Assembly: GCF_014076495.1 (NCBI RefSeq)
Contig: NZ_CP043575.1
Coordinates: forward strand, 62,001-126,000
Origin: Comamonas koreensis
GTDB taxonomy: Bacteria; Pseudomonadota; Gammaproteobacteria; Burkholderiales; Burkholderiaceae_C
Length of the DNA stretch: 64,000 bases
Direction of reading: 5' to 3'
Position 1 is the first letter of the stretch. Each line of letters opens with the position of its first letter. The translations under genes were made by a program, and so were the position numbers. Shown in pieces: positions 34,595-42,062 of this stretch. Below the pieces are notes generated by a model that was not told the origin of the DNA, made no database searches, and was given only the letters and a program-made list of their open reading frames with translations.

Positions 34595-34612
34595 GAGATT
34601 TCCTTTAAGTTA

Positions 34613-34789
34613 TTAGCGCAGGTAGCGGTGCCAGACCGCCAGAGCTACGCCCGCGAGCACAAATACGAGAAGAAGTGGATATATAAAAGTGAGAGCTGCT
34701 GCTGCAGCAATAGCCATGGGCCGGGTGACGGTGAACCAGAGTCCCAGCACGAAGACAGTGACCAGGGCAGCGAGCAAGCCGACCGTCAA
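34613..34789 (-). CDS. 58-residue membrane protein with TTG start overlapping the upstream stop
   Basis: It reads from TTG 34789 to TAA 34615-34613, with AAGGAGA 5 bp upstream. Two hydrophobic helices are evident: VGLLAALVTVFVLGLWFTV and IAAAAALTFIYPLLLVFVLAGVALAVW, ending HRYLR. The TTG overlaps the TGA stop of the 149-residue gene upstream (TTGA), so translation is coupled. It is too short for standard gene finders, and I recognise no family. Confidence 0.6.
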   Translation of the reverse strand: MTVGLLAALVTVFVLGLWFTVTRPMAIAAAAALTFIYPLLLVFVLAGVALAVWHRYLR

Positions 34790-35235
34790 ACAATCTCCTT
34801 TGCCCTTTTGCGCCGAGGTCGAGCGTCTTCTGGCTCTTGAATGCGCATCCGGGCTGCGACGACCTGCTCAAATGTGGCTTTGGAATTGTGTTCGTACTGG
34901 TTCCGATTGAATGGATTGGCTTGCACCAGTCCCAGATCAGCCAGTGCTGCCAAGATGAAGCCACCCGTGTTGACGGAGCGACCAGGGTGTAGATTGCAAA
35001 AACTCTTGGCGGTGAGACCTTGCTTGTCTGCCACCAAGGCTTCGATCTCTGAGGCCAAACTCCAGCCCTTGAACCACAGACCATTTCCTGTATTGCCAAC
35101 GATGGCCAGATGCAAGGTGTTAGCTACTGCGTCTGTTCCGACCACATAGGTCAGGGTGCTTTTTCCTGACAGAGATGGGCAGTCATGGATGTAGAAGCTT
35201 TTGATGGTTGGTATTTCTTCGTCAGTTTCTGTCAT
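34786..35235 (-). CDS. Hypothetical island protein, 149 residues
   Basis: A soluble, mixed alpha/beta protein beginning MTETDEEIPTIKSFYIHDCPSLSGKSTLTYVVG and ending in a strongly basic tail (EPEDARPRRKRAKEIV). The segment LSGKSTLTYVVGTD superficially recalls a P-loop but lacks the GxxxxGK spacing. The middle NPFNRNQYEHNSKATFEQVVAARMRIQEPED looks helical. It is coupled to the downstream two-helix membrane protein by a 4-bp overlap. No function is recognised. Confidence 0.6.
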   Translation of the reverse strand: MTETDEEIPTIKSFYIHDCPSLSGKSTLTYVVGTDAVANTLHLAIVGNTGNGLWFKGWSLASEIEALVADKQGLTAKSFCNLHPGRSVNTGGFILAALADLGLVQANPFNRNQYEHNSKATFEQVVAARMRIQEPEDARPRRKRAKEIV

Positions 35236-35300
35236 TGATGTTCCTTCGTTAGTTGATGAGAGGGAAGCCTTTCAAATAAGGTGGCAAAACCCCCGCGTGC

Positions 35301-35325
35301 AAAAGAAAACCGCCCGGATGGGCGG
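35301..35325 (-). terminator. Terminator after the 120-residue hypothetical gene
   Basis: CCGCCC-GGAT-GGGCGG (35310-35325) follows an A-rich run (35301-35309). On the minus strand the stem is therefore followed by TTTTCTTTT, ending the gene at 35354-35716. Confidence 0.85.
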
Positions 35326-35353
35326 CTGTGAGGGGGAAATTTCGTGGCTTGGC

Positions 35354-35716
35354 TCATAGCACGCCGATCTGAAAAATGCAGTAGTCCTTCAGTTCCTGAC
35401 TGAGGTCTGGGTGCTTGGGCACATAGATCACGACACCGTATCCATCGTCGCTCAGGACCAGGGTCAGCTCATACCATTCAAGATGACTCTCAGCAGCATC
35501 GCAGGGGCGATCCAGCAGCGAGAAGCCCAGCACCCGGTAAACCTGCTCGGGGACGTCACTTGGCTCCAGCACGACGATCTTTACGAGGCCTGACAGATCC
35601 GGCATGCCATATCTCGCCAGCTCTTCAACGCGCAAGCCAATCAGGTCGCCCAGCTCAGACCCTTGGCGAGCAGCGCAGGCTCTTTGAAAAGATGCAGTGT
35701 TTGCATAAATGTGCAT
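35354..35716 (-). CDS. Hypothetical island protein, 120 residues
   Basis: A soluble protein, MHIYANTASFQRACAARQGSELGDLIGLRVEELARYGMPDLSG, with a beta-rich C-terminal half (YELTLVLSDDGYGVVIYVPKHPDLSQELKDYCIFQ). The pattern resembles small accessory proteins of integrative elements, but I cannot name a family. It has its own terminators on both sides, so it is probably a single-gene unit. The upstream AAGGAG sits 6 bp before the start. Confidence 0.6.
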   Translation of the reverse strand: MHIYANTASFQRACAARQGSELGDLIGLRVEELARYGMPDLSGLVKIVVLEPSDVPEQVYRVLGFSLLDRPCDAAESHLEWYELTLVLSDDGYGVVIYVPKHPDLSQELKDYCIFQIGVL

Positions 35717-35735
35717 AGAACTCCTTCGAGTAGAT

Positions 35736-35771
35736 AAAAGAAAACCCGCCGAGGATCGCTCCAGGGCGGGT
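35736..35771 (-). terminator. Terminator after the membrane-protein operon
   Basis: ACCCGCC (35744-35750) and GGCGGGT (35765-35771) form a 7-bp stem around a 14-nt loop. On the minus strand they are followed by TTTCTTTT. It ends the 37292-to-35808 gene run. Confidence 0.8.
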
Positions 35772-35807
35772 CAATAAAGCGTCAATGACGCCATGCAATT
35801 GGTGCTA

Positions 35808-36437
35808 TTAGTGATTGCGGGACTTGAGTGCTGCGATAGCAAACCCGGCCATAGAGACCAGAATCGGAGTGCCCACAAGAACGGCCAGTATGGGGTTCAG
35901 CTTGCCTGTGCCCACGATACCCACTCCCTTATCGATCAAAAAGTACGTGAGCATGTTGACCCAGTTGGCTTGGATAGAAATAACATGAAAAGCAAGTAGG
36001 CCGACAGCCAGCAGCAGCACCGTCAACCAGATCCATTTAAGTACCATGTAGCTAGGCTTGGGAAGAAAGGCACACCAACCAATTGCCGTCAGGATCAAAA
36101 TTCCAACCAAAGTGCTTGGCCACAAGATCATCGGCACCAGCACCCAGACACACGCAGAGGCCGCCAGAGTGGTGACGATTCTTGCAAAGTATTCCGCTCT
36201 TGGCAGTTGATCGATAGCATGCCAGTAGCCCGTGTTCAGATGGGCTCCGAAAATCTTGAGCAGCAGCCCACACAGAGCTAATGCCAGGCTCAAGATGATG
36301 TTGACTAGTCGGTCATGCATCAGGCCCGAGTTGATCACTCTGCTGCCCCTCATACCCTCCACACTGACATCATTTCCTAGCGCCCATGTCAGCATGGCGA
36401 TGCCGATGAACATGATTGCTGTCGAAACTCTTTTCAT
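35808..36437 (-). CDS. Polytopic membrane protein, hypothetical
   Basis: 209 residues with about six hydrophobic helices: VSTAIMFIGIAMLTWAL, VNIILSLALALCGLLLKIF, IVTTLAASACVWVLVPMILW, STLVGILILTAIGWCAF, WIWLTVLLLAVGLLAFHVI and ILAVLVGTPILVSMAGFAIAAL. There are no catalytic motifs and no family I recognise. Its ATG overlaps the stop of the upstream coiled-coil protein (ATGA, 36437-36434), so it is translationally coupled and may form a complex with it. Confidence 0.65.
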   Translation of the reverse strand: MKRVSTAIMFIGIAMLTWALGNDVSVEGMRGSRVINSGLMHDRLVNIILSLALALCGLLLKIFGAHLNTGYWHAIDQLPRAEYFARIVTTLAASACVWVLVPMILWPSTLVGILILTAIGWCAFLPKPSYMVLKWIWLTVLLLAVGLLAFHVISIQANWVNMLTYFLIDKGVGIVGTGKLNPILAVLVGTPILVSMAGFAIAALKSRNH

Positions 36438-36907
36438 TCTTTGCCCCTTTGGTTTAATTCACCCTTGATCTGTGTCTCATAGCTCGACGTCACCCTGGAA
36501 AAGTAAATACCGCCAGCGACCCATAGGCCTAAGCCGAGCCACCACGCCTCAAAGAAGCCCCAGATTCCAGACATGAAGAAGATGGCGCACAACAGCTCCT
36601 GTACACCAGTGAATCTGGCTAGTGCTAACTTCTGGATATGAGCATCGACCTTCTTGTCCGCTTGCTCGCTCACTCGTTGCTCAGAGGCTGGGAACATAGG
36701 GGCACCTGATTTAGAGCCTGAGAGCTGGGCCTCAATAGCCTGGATGCGAGCTACTGCCTCTTTTGCAGCCAACTCCTCAAGCTCTTTAAGCTCAGTCTCC
36801 TTCTCGATGGCTTGTTGCCGCGCCTCTTCCCTCCTACGGGAAATTTCTGCAGCCTGTTCTTGCTGCAACTCGGCCCGCCGCTGTGCAATTTTTTGGTTCA
36901 GGTCCAA
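36434..36907 (-). CDS. Coiled-coil protein with C-terminal membrane helices, hypothetical
   Basis: 157 residues. Residues 1-65 are a long charged helix (LNQKIAQRRAELQQEQAAEISRRREEARQQAIEKETELKELEELAAKEAVARIQA), predicted coiled coil. After a linker, residues about 105-140 give two hydrophobic segments (LLCAIFFMSGIWGFFEAWWLGLGLWVAGGIYF). The arrangement suggests a membrane-anchored coiled coil facing the cytoplasm. It is coupled to the polytopic protein downstream. It starts one base after the upstream gene ends (36909). Function unknown. Confidence 0.65.
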   Translation of the reverse strand: MDLNQKIAQRRAELQQEQAAEISRRREEARQQAIEKETELKELEELAAKEAVARIQAIEAQLSGSKSGAPMFPASEQRVSEQADKKVDAHIQKLALARFTGVQELLCAIFFMSGIWGFFEAWWLGLGLWVAGGIYFSRVTSSYETQIKGELNQRGKE

Positions 36908-36908
36908 T

Positions 36909-37292
36909 TTATTCCTCGCTGTTTAAAAGATTGCTAAGCACTGAACCAGCAACTGCAGATCCAGCGACCATTCCAGCCGCGCCGATGGCAGCATTGCGAC
37001 CCTTTCGCTTGGCCAGTTCTTCGGCACGGATCACGTCATCGATGCAGCGCGATGATCTGGCCGCTCTTTCAGACTCGGGCACACGGCGCTCGAACGTCAC
37101 CATCAAGGTTTCCCGGTCAGTAACAACGAGATGCCGCTGCATGACCTTTTCCATGAACACCAAGCGCCAGCCCTCTGAGGCCATGGCATTGATATAGGCC
37201 TCAAGCACCTCAGTCTCGATGCGGCCTTCGCCCAGTAGAAATGAACTGATCGCGCCATCCGCAACATCGATGACCTTGTATTCGTATTCCAT
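36909..37292 (-). CDS. DUF4177-like small protein
   Basis: 127 residues. The start MEYEYKVIDV and the block LEAYINAMASEGWRLVFMEKV match the DUF4177 pattern (short beta-alpha proteins found in many bacteria and on mobile elements). The C-terminal part has a Gly/Ala-rich stretch NAAIGAAGMVAGSAVAGSVLSNLL that may insert in or touch the membrane. It is the first gene of the three-gene run 37292 to 35808. Function unknown. The 280 bp upstream (37293-37578) holds its promoter, with no other gene seen. Confidence 0.68.
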   Translation of the reverse strand: MEYEYKVIDVADGAISSFLLGEGRIETEVLEAYINAMASEGWRLVFMEKVMQRHLVVTDRETLMVTFERRVPESERAARSSRCIDDVIRAEELAKRKGRNAAIGAAGMVAGSAVAGSVLSNLLNSEE

Positions 37293-37578
37293 TCAATTGA
37301 CTCCTTAGTGGTTGGTGGATAGGTAGATGGACAGTGACAAACAGGGCGCCTTAGCGCGATGACGAAGTGCAAAGGCTGATGCAGTTCATGCCCCCACGTC
37401 TTTCTTCTCATCTCCCTGTGACGCCGACAGAGGCCTTCAGCATCAGCCATGGGTGGGAAAAGCCGTACATCAATGTCTCATCTGAGTTTTGCTGGCCTTG
37501 TAAGGGCTCCGCGGTCAATCAATCGTAATCTATTCAGTCGTGTTACGACTATTCCATATTCGACTAGACGATGCGTGG

Positions 37579-37815
37579 ATGTCTACATCCCTGTATCACG
37601 CAGATTACGAGGCGCTGCGAGCAGCCCTTCGAGCCTTGCGCGTGCAGGCCGGACTGACGCAAACAGATATGGCAGCGGAGTTAGGAGTCGGGCAGTCTTA
37701 CGTCTCCAAGTTGGAGCGCGGAGAGAACTACGTCGATGTGATTTTGTTTGCTCGCTGGTGCCAGATTTGCAAGGTCAGACCAGGGCTAGCACTGGATAGG
37801 CTGCTCAGGGTTTAG
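37579..37815 (+). CDS. XRE-family helix-turn-helix regulator
   Basis: 78 residues from ATG 37579 (MSTSLYHADYEALRAALRALR). The HTH is clear: LRVQAGLTQTDMAAELGVGQSYVSKLERGENYVDVILFARWCQICKV, typical of small XRE regulators of phages and plasmids. It is divergent from the DUF4177-membrane-protein run and so may control that promoter. No ribosome site is obvious. Confidence 0.82.
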   Translation: MSTSLYHADYEALRAALRALRVQAGLTQTDMAAELGVGQSYVSKLERGENYVDVILFARWCQICKVRPGLALDRLLRV

Positions 37816-37993
37816 GCACATCTCAACTTGAGCGAGGATGTTGGCGGCTTTTCGAGTAGCTATGCCTACTCCAGCAGCGACACGTGGGGTGGAGTTGAAG
37901 GTCAGGTGGGCGGTCCGGTTACGGCCACAAGCAGACATCTGTTGTGAATGCTGCCATCCTGCAAACGAAGACTTGCTGTCAAAAATGAGTAAA

Positions 37994-38023
37994 TCAATCA
38001 TTCAACATTTGTTGTATGATTGA
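37994..38023. promoter_or_regulatory. ArsR operator in front of arsR
   Basis: TCAATCATTCAACA (37994-38007), TT, TGTTGTATGATTGA (38010-38023) is an inverted repeat with 14-bp arms and one mismatch, ending 3 bp before the arsR ATG. The long AT-rich dyad directly over the start region is typical of ArsR/SmtB repressor sites. It predicts repression of arsRBCH that is relieved by arsenite. Confidence 0.82.
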
Positions 38024-38026
38024 TAT

Positions 38027-38350
38027 ATGGAAGAAGCTCAAGTTATCCGTTCCCTCTCTGCTCTGGCCCATGAAGCACGCCTGCGCGTTTTTCGTGCATT
38101 GGTCGTCGCAGGGCCTGAAGGTCTGACTCCCAGTGCATTGGCCGAACAGTTAGGTATAGCCCCCAACGCACTGTCGTTTCACCTCAAAGAGCTCTCCCAC
38201 GCAGAGCTCGTGAGTCAGGAAAGACAAGGGCGCAATTTGCTCTATCGTGCAGCGTTTCCCGCGATGAATGGCCTGCTCGCCTACCTCGTCGAAAACTGCT
38301 GTCAGGGCAAGGTTTGCACGCCAAGTGCCTCGGCTTCGTGTCCTTGCTGA
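38027..38350 (+). CDS. arsR: ArsR-family arsenite-responsive repressor
   Basis: 107 residues. A winged helix (about 5-85) with the recognition helix LAEQLGIAPNALSFHLKELSHAELV lacks the classical alpha-3 CxC metal site. Instead the C-terminus is Cys-rich: C91, C92, C97, C105 and C107 (ENCCQGKVC..SCPC). This is like ArsR variants that bind As(III) through C-terminal cysteines. It is the first gene of arsRBCH. An operator dyad overlaps its promoter region, so it should control its own operon. Confidence 0.93.
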   Translation: MEEAQVIRSLSALAHEARLRVFRALVVAGPEGLTPSALAEQLGIAPNALSFHLKELSHAELVSQERQGRNLLYRAAFPAMNGLLAYLVENCCQGKVCTPSASASCPC

Positions 38351-38377
38351 AGCTGTCTTTGCCAGGTGCAGTTCATC

Positions 38378-39667
38378 ATGTTGACGGCAATTCTGATTTT
38401 CATCTTCACCTTGACTCTGGTGATTTTGCAGCCACGCGGCCTGGGCATTGGCTGGAGCGCCTCGCTGGGGGCCGGTATCGCACTGCTGTTGGGGGTTGTG
38501 CACTGGGCCGATATTCCCGTGGTCTGGAACATCGTCTGGAATGCCACGGCGACCTTTGTCGCGGTCATCATCATCAGCTTGTTGCTGGATGAAGCAGGAT
38601 TTTTTGAATGGGCTGCGTTGCACTTTGCTCGCTGGGGTGGTGGCAGAGGCTTCAAGCTCTTTGTCTTGATGGTGCTGTTGGGCGCTGCCGTGTCAGCCTT
38701 TTTCGCCAACGACGGAGCTGCTCTCATTCTTACCCCCATCGTGATGGCAATGCTGGTCGCACTGGGCTTCTCCGCTGCTGCAACGCTGGCGTTTGTCATG
38801 GCGGCAGGCTTCATCGCCGATACAGCCAGCCTCCCGCTGATCGTCTCCAACCTGGTCAACATCGTCTCAGCCGACTTTTTCAAGATCGGGTTCAACGACT
38901 ACGCATCGGTGATGGTGCCGGTCACGGTGGTATCGATACTGGCCAGCCTTGGTGTGCTGCTGCTGTTCTTCCGGGGAAGCATTCCTGCAAGCTACAAGCT
39001 CGATCAACTCAAGCAGCCTTCAGAAGCCATCAAAGACCTTGCCACTTTCCGCGCTGGCTGGATCGTCCTGGTCTTGCTGCTTGTGGGTTTCTTCGCGCTA
39101 GAACCCTTGGGCGTTCCCGTCAGCGCTGTGGCAGCGGTCGCTGCCGCGATCTTGTTGGTGGTGGCGGCACGCAGCCCTGTGATCAGCACGCGTAAAGTGT
39201 TGCGCGGTGCGCCTTGGCAGATCGTTGTGTTTTCGCTCGGTATGTATCTGGTGGTCTATGGGCTGCGCAATGCGGGTCTGACGGATTACATCGCGATGCT
39301 GCTGAACCAATTTGCAGCTGGTGGCGTGTGGACCGCATCACTTGGTACGGGAGTTCTGTCTGCGATTCTTTCCTCGATCATGAATAACATGCCAACTGTC
39401 CTGATAGGTGCCCTGTCTATCGATGCTTCCACGGCCAGCGGGGCAGTCAAGGAGGCCATGGTCTACGCCAATGTGATCGGTTGCGACCTCGGCCCCAAGA
39501 TCACGCCGATTGGCAGCCTGGCCACGTTGCTTTGGCTGCATGTGCTCGCCAAGAAAGGCACAAGCATTGGCTGGGGCTACTACTTCAAAGTCGGTGCGCT
39601 GCTGACCATGCCCGTGCTGCTTATCACTCTTGCAGCGCTGGCCCTACGGCTCAGCCTGGCCTCATGA
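38378..39667 (+). CDS. arsB: Arsenite efflux transporter ArsB
   Basis: 429 residues from ATG 38378 ([39 protein letters not shown]); the family often starts in the same way. It has about 12 hydrophobic segments. Conserved blocks: [44 protein letters not shown] and [20 protein letters not shown], typical of the ArsB/ion-transporter superfamily. It exports As(OH)3, alone or with ArsA; no arsA is present. It is followed by arsC 25 bp downstream. Confidence 0.96.
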   Translation: MLTAILIFIFTLTLVILQPRGLGIGWSASLGAGIALLLGVVHWADIPVVWNIVWNATATFVAVIIISLLLDEAGFFEWAALHFARWGGGRGFKLFVLMVLLGAAVSAFFANDGAALILTPIVMAMLVALGFSAAATLAFVMAAGFIADTASLPLIVSNLVNIVSADFFKIGFNDYASVMVPVTVVSILASLGVLLLFFRGSIPASYKLDQLKQPSEAIKDLATFRAGWIVLVLLLVGFFALEPLGVPVSAVAAVAAAILLVVAARSPVISTRKVLRGAPWQIVVFSLGMYLVVYGLRNAGLTDYIAMLLNQFAAGGVWTASLGTGVLSAILSSIMNNMPTVLIGALSIDASTASGAVKEAMVYANVIGCDLGPKITPIGSLATLLWLHVLAKKGTSIGWGYYFKVGALLTMPVLLITLAALALRLSLAS

Positions 39668-39692
39668 ACCTTTGCAACGGAGATCAACCGCC

Positions 39693-40124
39693 ATGAGCGA
39701 TATCACGATTTACCACAACCCCGCTTGCGGCACTTCCCGCAATGTGTTGGCGCTGATCCGCAACAGCGGAGAGCAGCCTACGGTCATTGAATACCTCAAG
39801 ACTCCGCCTGATGGCGCCACCCTCGTGGGCCTGATCCAAGCTATGGGAACGCCAGTGCGCGAGCTGTTGCGCCAAAAAGGTACGCCGTATGACGAACTTG
39901 GCTTGGGCGATTCCAAATGGACGGACGAGGAATTAATTGATTTGATGCTCCAGCACCCCATCCTGATAAATCGTCCCATCGTGGTCACCCCGCTGGGAAC
40001 CCGCCTGTGCCGCCCATCAGAGGCTGTGCTGGACATCCTGCCGCAGCCTCAGCAGGCCTCATTCTCCAAAGAAGACGGAGAAGCCGTCATTGACTCAAAT
40101 GGAAATCGAATTGGCAAACTCTGA
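39693..40124 (+). CDS. arsC: Glutaredoxin-dependent arsenate reductase
   Basis: 143 residues from ATG 39693. The thioredoxin-fold signature [36 protein letters not shown] contains the single catalytic Cys12. The Arg triad region is [32 protein letters not shown], so it is the E. coli-type enzyme using glutathione and glutaredoxin. It reduces arsenate to arsenite, which ArsB then exports. Its last 26 bp overlap the start of arsH. Confidence 0.96.
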   Translation: MSDITIYHNPACGTSRNVLALIRNSGEQPTVIEYLKTPPDGATLVGLIQAMGTPVRELLRQKGTPYDELGLGDSKWTDEELIDLMLQHPILINRPIVVTPLGTRLCRPSEAVLDILPQPQQASFSKEDGEAVIDSNGNRIGKL

Positions 40125-40827
40125 TCTACCGAACCTCGATGAACGAGCTTTCGAAAAGCCCTGCCTTAACGGCATATTGCCCGCACAGCGCGCGGCGCAT
40201 GCGCCTCGCATTCTGCTGCTGTATGGCTCCGTTCGTGAGCGCTCCTACAGCCGGCTGCTGACCGAAGAGGCGGCGCGACTGCTGTGCAGGATGGGTGCCG
40301 AGACTAGGATTTTTGATCCAAGCGGTTTGCCTTTACCTGATGGTGCGCCGGATAACCATCCCAAGGTTGAAGAGTTGCGTGAGCTGGCCCAATGGTCAGA
40401 GGGTATGGTTTGGACTTCGCCAGAGCGCCATGGTGCCATGACCAGCATTCTCAAAGCGCAGATTGACTGGATTCCTTTGTCTGTCGGAGCTGTGCGGCCT
40501 ACACAAGGGAAGACATTGGCCGTGATGCAGGTCTCGGGCGGCTCGCAGTCCTTCAATGCGGTCAACCAGATGCGCGTGCTGGGCCGCTGGATGCGCATGA
40601 TCACCATCCCTAATCAGTCGTCCGTTGCCAAGGCATTCGCGGAGTTCGATGAGGCTGGCCGGATGAAGCCTTCCCCCTATTACGAAAGGGTGGTGGATGT
40701 GATGGAAGAGCTGGTTAAATTCACACTGCTCACCCGTGACTGTTCGGGCTATTTGGTGAATCGATATAGCGAGCGCCGCGAACGCGCCCAGGATCTGTCT
40801 AAGCGGGTCAACCAAGGCAGCATCTAA
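40099..40827 (+). CDS. arsH: ArsH, NADPH-dependent FMN reductase / organoarsenical oxidase
   Basis: 242 residues from ATG 40099. Flavodoxin-like signatures: [25 protein letters not shown], then [25 protein letters not shown] and [50 protein letters not shown]. ArsH enzymes reduce flavin or quinones with NADPH and oxidise trivalent organoarsenicals. It overlaps arsC by 26 bp and is the last gene of the operon. The following 160 bp, up to the tRNA terminator, shows no gene. Confidence 0.95.
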   Translation: MEIELANSDLPNLDERAFEKPCLNGILPAQRAAHAPRILLLYGSVRERSYSRLLTEEAARLLCRMGAETRIFDPSGLPLPDGAPDNHPKVEELRELAQWSEGMVWTSPERHGAMTSILKAQIDWIPLSVGAVRPTQGKTLAVMQVSGGSQSFNAVNQMRVLGRWMRMITIPNQSSVAKAFAEFDEAGRMKPSPYYERVVDVMEELVKFTLLTRDCSGYLVNRYSERRERAQDLSKRVNQGSI

Positions 40828-40991
40828 GACATATGGCAGATAGTCCCGAATTCCTTTGAGGCCAATCTAGCAGCCGCTTCGTTTCTTCTTGAAGGACGGC
40901 AATGGGTCGATTGCTGACCCTTTAAGAGCTCGCTACTGGAGGCAAGCAACTTGGACATTGAGTTGCTGCCCAACTTCTTGCGGAAAGCAAA

Positions 40992-41015
40992 AAGCCCATC
41001 GCAAGGGATGGGCTT
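40992..41015 (-). terminator. Terminator downstream of the island tRNA-Phe
   Basis: AAGCCCATC (40992-41000) and GATGGGCTT (41007-41015), with TTTTTGC following on the minus strand. The stem is the same as the one beside the left attachment site (27932-27956), so the two tRNA 3' flanks share ancestry. Confidence 0.82.
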
Positions 41016-41028
41016 CTGTGCATGAATC

Positions 41029-41104
41029 TGGTGGCCTGGGACGGAATCGAACCGCCGACACAAGGATTTTCAATCCTCTGCTCTACCAACTGAGCTACCG
41101 GGCC
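41029..41104 (-). tRNA. tRNA-Phe (GAA), copy inside the island
   Basis: 76 nt with encoded CCA and anticodon loop TTGAAAA. The stems fold: D arm GCTC/GAGC, anticodon stem GAGGA/TCCTT (one G-T pair), T arm GGCGG/CCGTC. The acceptor pair 5-68 is C-A, the same as in the neighbouring copy. Its 5' part is identical to tRNA-Phe 41203-41278 apart from one anticodon-stem base, but its 3' half differs at several positions. A TATAAT (41122-41117) lies just upstream. See findings for how it may relate to integration. Confidence 0.93.
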
Positions 41105-41162
41105 ATCAAGCCAGCCATTATAGCGCGAAAAAGGAACTCGCCCAGAGATCAGCAGATACAAG

Positions 41163-41195
41163 AAAGCCTCCGCACCAGACTTGATGCAGAGGCTT
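41163..41195 (-). terminator. Hairpin downstream of tRNA-Phe
   Basis: AAGCCTC (41164-41170) and GAGGCTT (41189-41195) form the stem, and on the minus strand TTTCTTG follows. It would end the tRNA-Phe transcript or separate it from the next tRNA-Phe. Confidence 0.65.
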
Positions 41196-41200
41196 GTTGT

Positions 41201-41250
41201 TTTGGTGGCCTGGCGCGGAATCGAACCACGGACACGCGGATTTTCAATCC
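41201..41250 (-). repeat. Right attachment site inside tRNA-Phe
   Basis: 50 bp identical to 27965-28014. They span the tRNA-Phe 3' end (plus 3 bp) to the anticodon loop. Identity stops exactly after the TTTTCAATCC anticodon-loop segment, the usual crossover point for this integrase class. Confidence 0.88.
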
Positions 41251-41278
41251 GCTGCTCTACCAACTGAGCTACCGGGCC
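41203..41278 (-). tRNA. tRNA-Phe (GAA), integration target
   Basis: 76 nt including CCA, anticodon GAA in TTGAAAA, anticodon stem GCGGA/TCCGC. D and T arms are normal; acceptor pair 5-68 is C-A. TATAAT on the minus strand (41294-41289) lies 10 bp upstream of the 5' end. The 3' half is duplicated at 27965-28014, which marks this gene as the integration site of the island. Confidence 0.96.
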
Positions 41279-41316
41279 CACGAGTTGAATTATAGCCCGA
41301 AAAAAAGGGCGCTTTT

Positions 41317-41340
41317 TCAAAAAACTGAAATCAGTTCTTT
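41317..41340. terminator. Hairpin over the ntrX-like stop codon
   Basis: AACTGA-AA-TCAGTT (41323-41336) is followed by T-rich DNA on both strands. The TGA stop of the response-regulator gene is part of the stem. A further short GCCC/GGGC hairpin with an A-rich loop lies at 41295-41310. Confidence 0.65.
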
Positions 41341-42023
41341 TTATTGCGGCTCAGGTCCACGCCCAGCTGACGCAGCTTGCGGTAGAGGTGGGTGCGCTCC
41401 AGGCCGGTCTTCTCGGCCACGCGGGTCATCGAGCCGCCTTCGCGCGCCAGGTGAAATTCGAAGTAGGCCTTCTCGAAGCCGTCCCGTGCCTCGCGCAGCG
41501 GCCGGTCCAGATCAAAGCCCTGGTGGGCATTGGGCGCGGCGTCCGCTGCAGCTGCGGTGGCCACGGTGGCAACCACCGGGGCGCTGTAGCCTGTGGGGGT
41601 GAAAGTTGGCACCACCTTGCCCGGAACGGCAGCCGCCGGGGCTGCGGCGGGCGCGGGCACATTGCGCTGCAAGCCCTGCTCTACTGCCTTGAGCAGCTTT
41701 TGCATCGTGATGGGCTTTTCCAAAAAAGAGAACGCGCCAATGCGCGTTGCTTCGACGGCGGTATCAATGGTGGCGTGGCCACTCATCATGATCACGGGCA
41801 TCGTGAGCAGGCCGGTCATCGACCACTCTTTGAGCAGCGACACACCATCGGTGTCGGGCATCCAGATGTCGAGCAGCACCAGGTCGTAGCCGCTTTCGTT
41901 GCGGGCCAAGCGCGCCTGTGTGGCGTTCTCCGCAACGTCCACGCTGTGGCCTTCATCGTTCAAGATCTCCGACAGGAGATCCCGAATTCCCAATTCGTCA
42001 TCGACAACCAGAATATTTGCCAT
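41331..42023 (-). CDS. Response regulator with Fis-type HTH, NtrX-like without the AAA+ domain
   Basis: 230 residues. Receiver domain (1 to about 120): DDE at D9-D10, phosphorylation Asp in LVLLDIWMPDTDG (about D52), and K104 in FLEKPI. A 60-residue Ala/Pro-rich linker follows. The C-terminal Fis-like HTH is GGSMTRVAEKTGLERTHLYRKLRQLGVDL. Classical NtrX has a central sigma-54 AAA+ domain between these parts; it is absent here, a short form known from other Burkholderiales. The gene lies 39 bp downstream of its sensor kinase at 42063-44354. It should regulate sigma-70 promoters; targets unknown. Confidence 0.9.
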   Translation of the reverse strand: MANILVVDDELGIRDLLSEILNDEGHSVDVAENATQARLARNESGYDLVLLDIWMPDTDGVSLLKEWSMTGLLTMPVIMMSGHATIDTAVEATRIGAFSFLEKPITMQKLLKAVEQGLQRNVPAPAAAPAAAVPGKVVPTFTPTGYSAPVVATVATAAAADAAPNAHQGFDLDRPLREARDGFEKAYFEFHLAREGGSMTRVAEKTGLERTHLYRKLRQLGVDLSRNKKN

Positions 42024-42062
42024 ATTTTTTGAAAATCCAGTGCAGCAGGTGTGAGAGTTATT

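Larger units (their letters stand above)
27965..41250. mobile_element. Integrated genomic island at tRNA-Phe (about 13.2 kb)
   Basis: The island is bounded by 50-bp direct repeats of the tRNA-Phe 3' half (27965-28014 and 41201-41250). It encodes one tyrosine recombinase (30813-31979), a DUF3631 ATPase, iteron-like repeats, a row of small and membrane proteins, an ATPase/helical-protein operon near the left end, and an arsRBCH operon at the right. GC content falls sharply at 28015-34150 and rises to host level in the ars part, so it is probably composite. It also contains a complete second tRNA-Phe (41029-41104). No conjugation genes are visible, so it would need helper functions to transfer. 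Confidence 0.82.

Noticed and set aside
34673..34740. P-loop or toxin-like reading of the small-gene region
   Set aside because: On the minus strand this DNA codes a plain two-helix membrane protein; nothing toxin-specific is visible beyond size and hydrophobicity.
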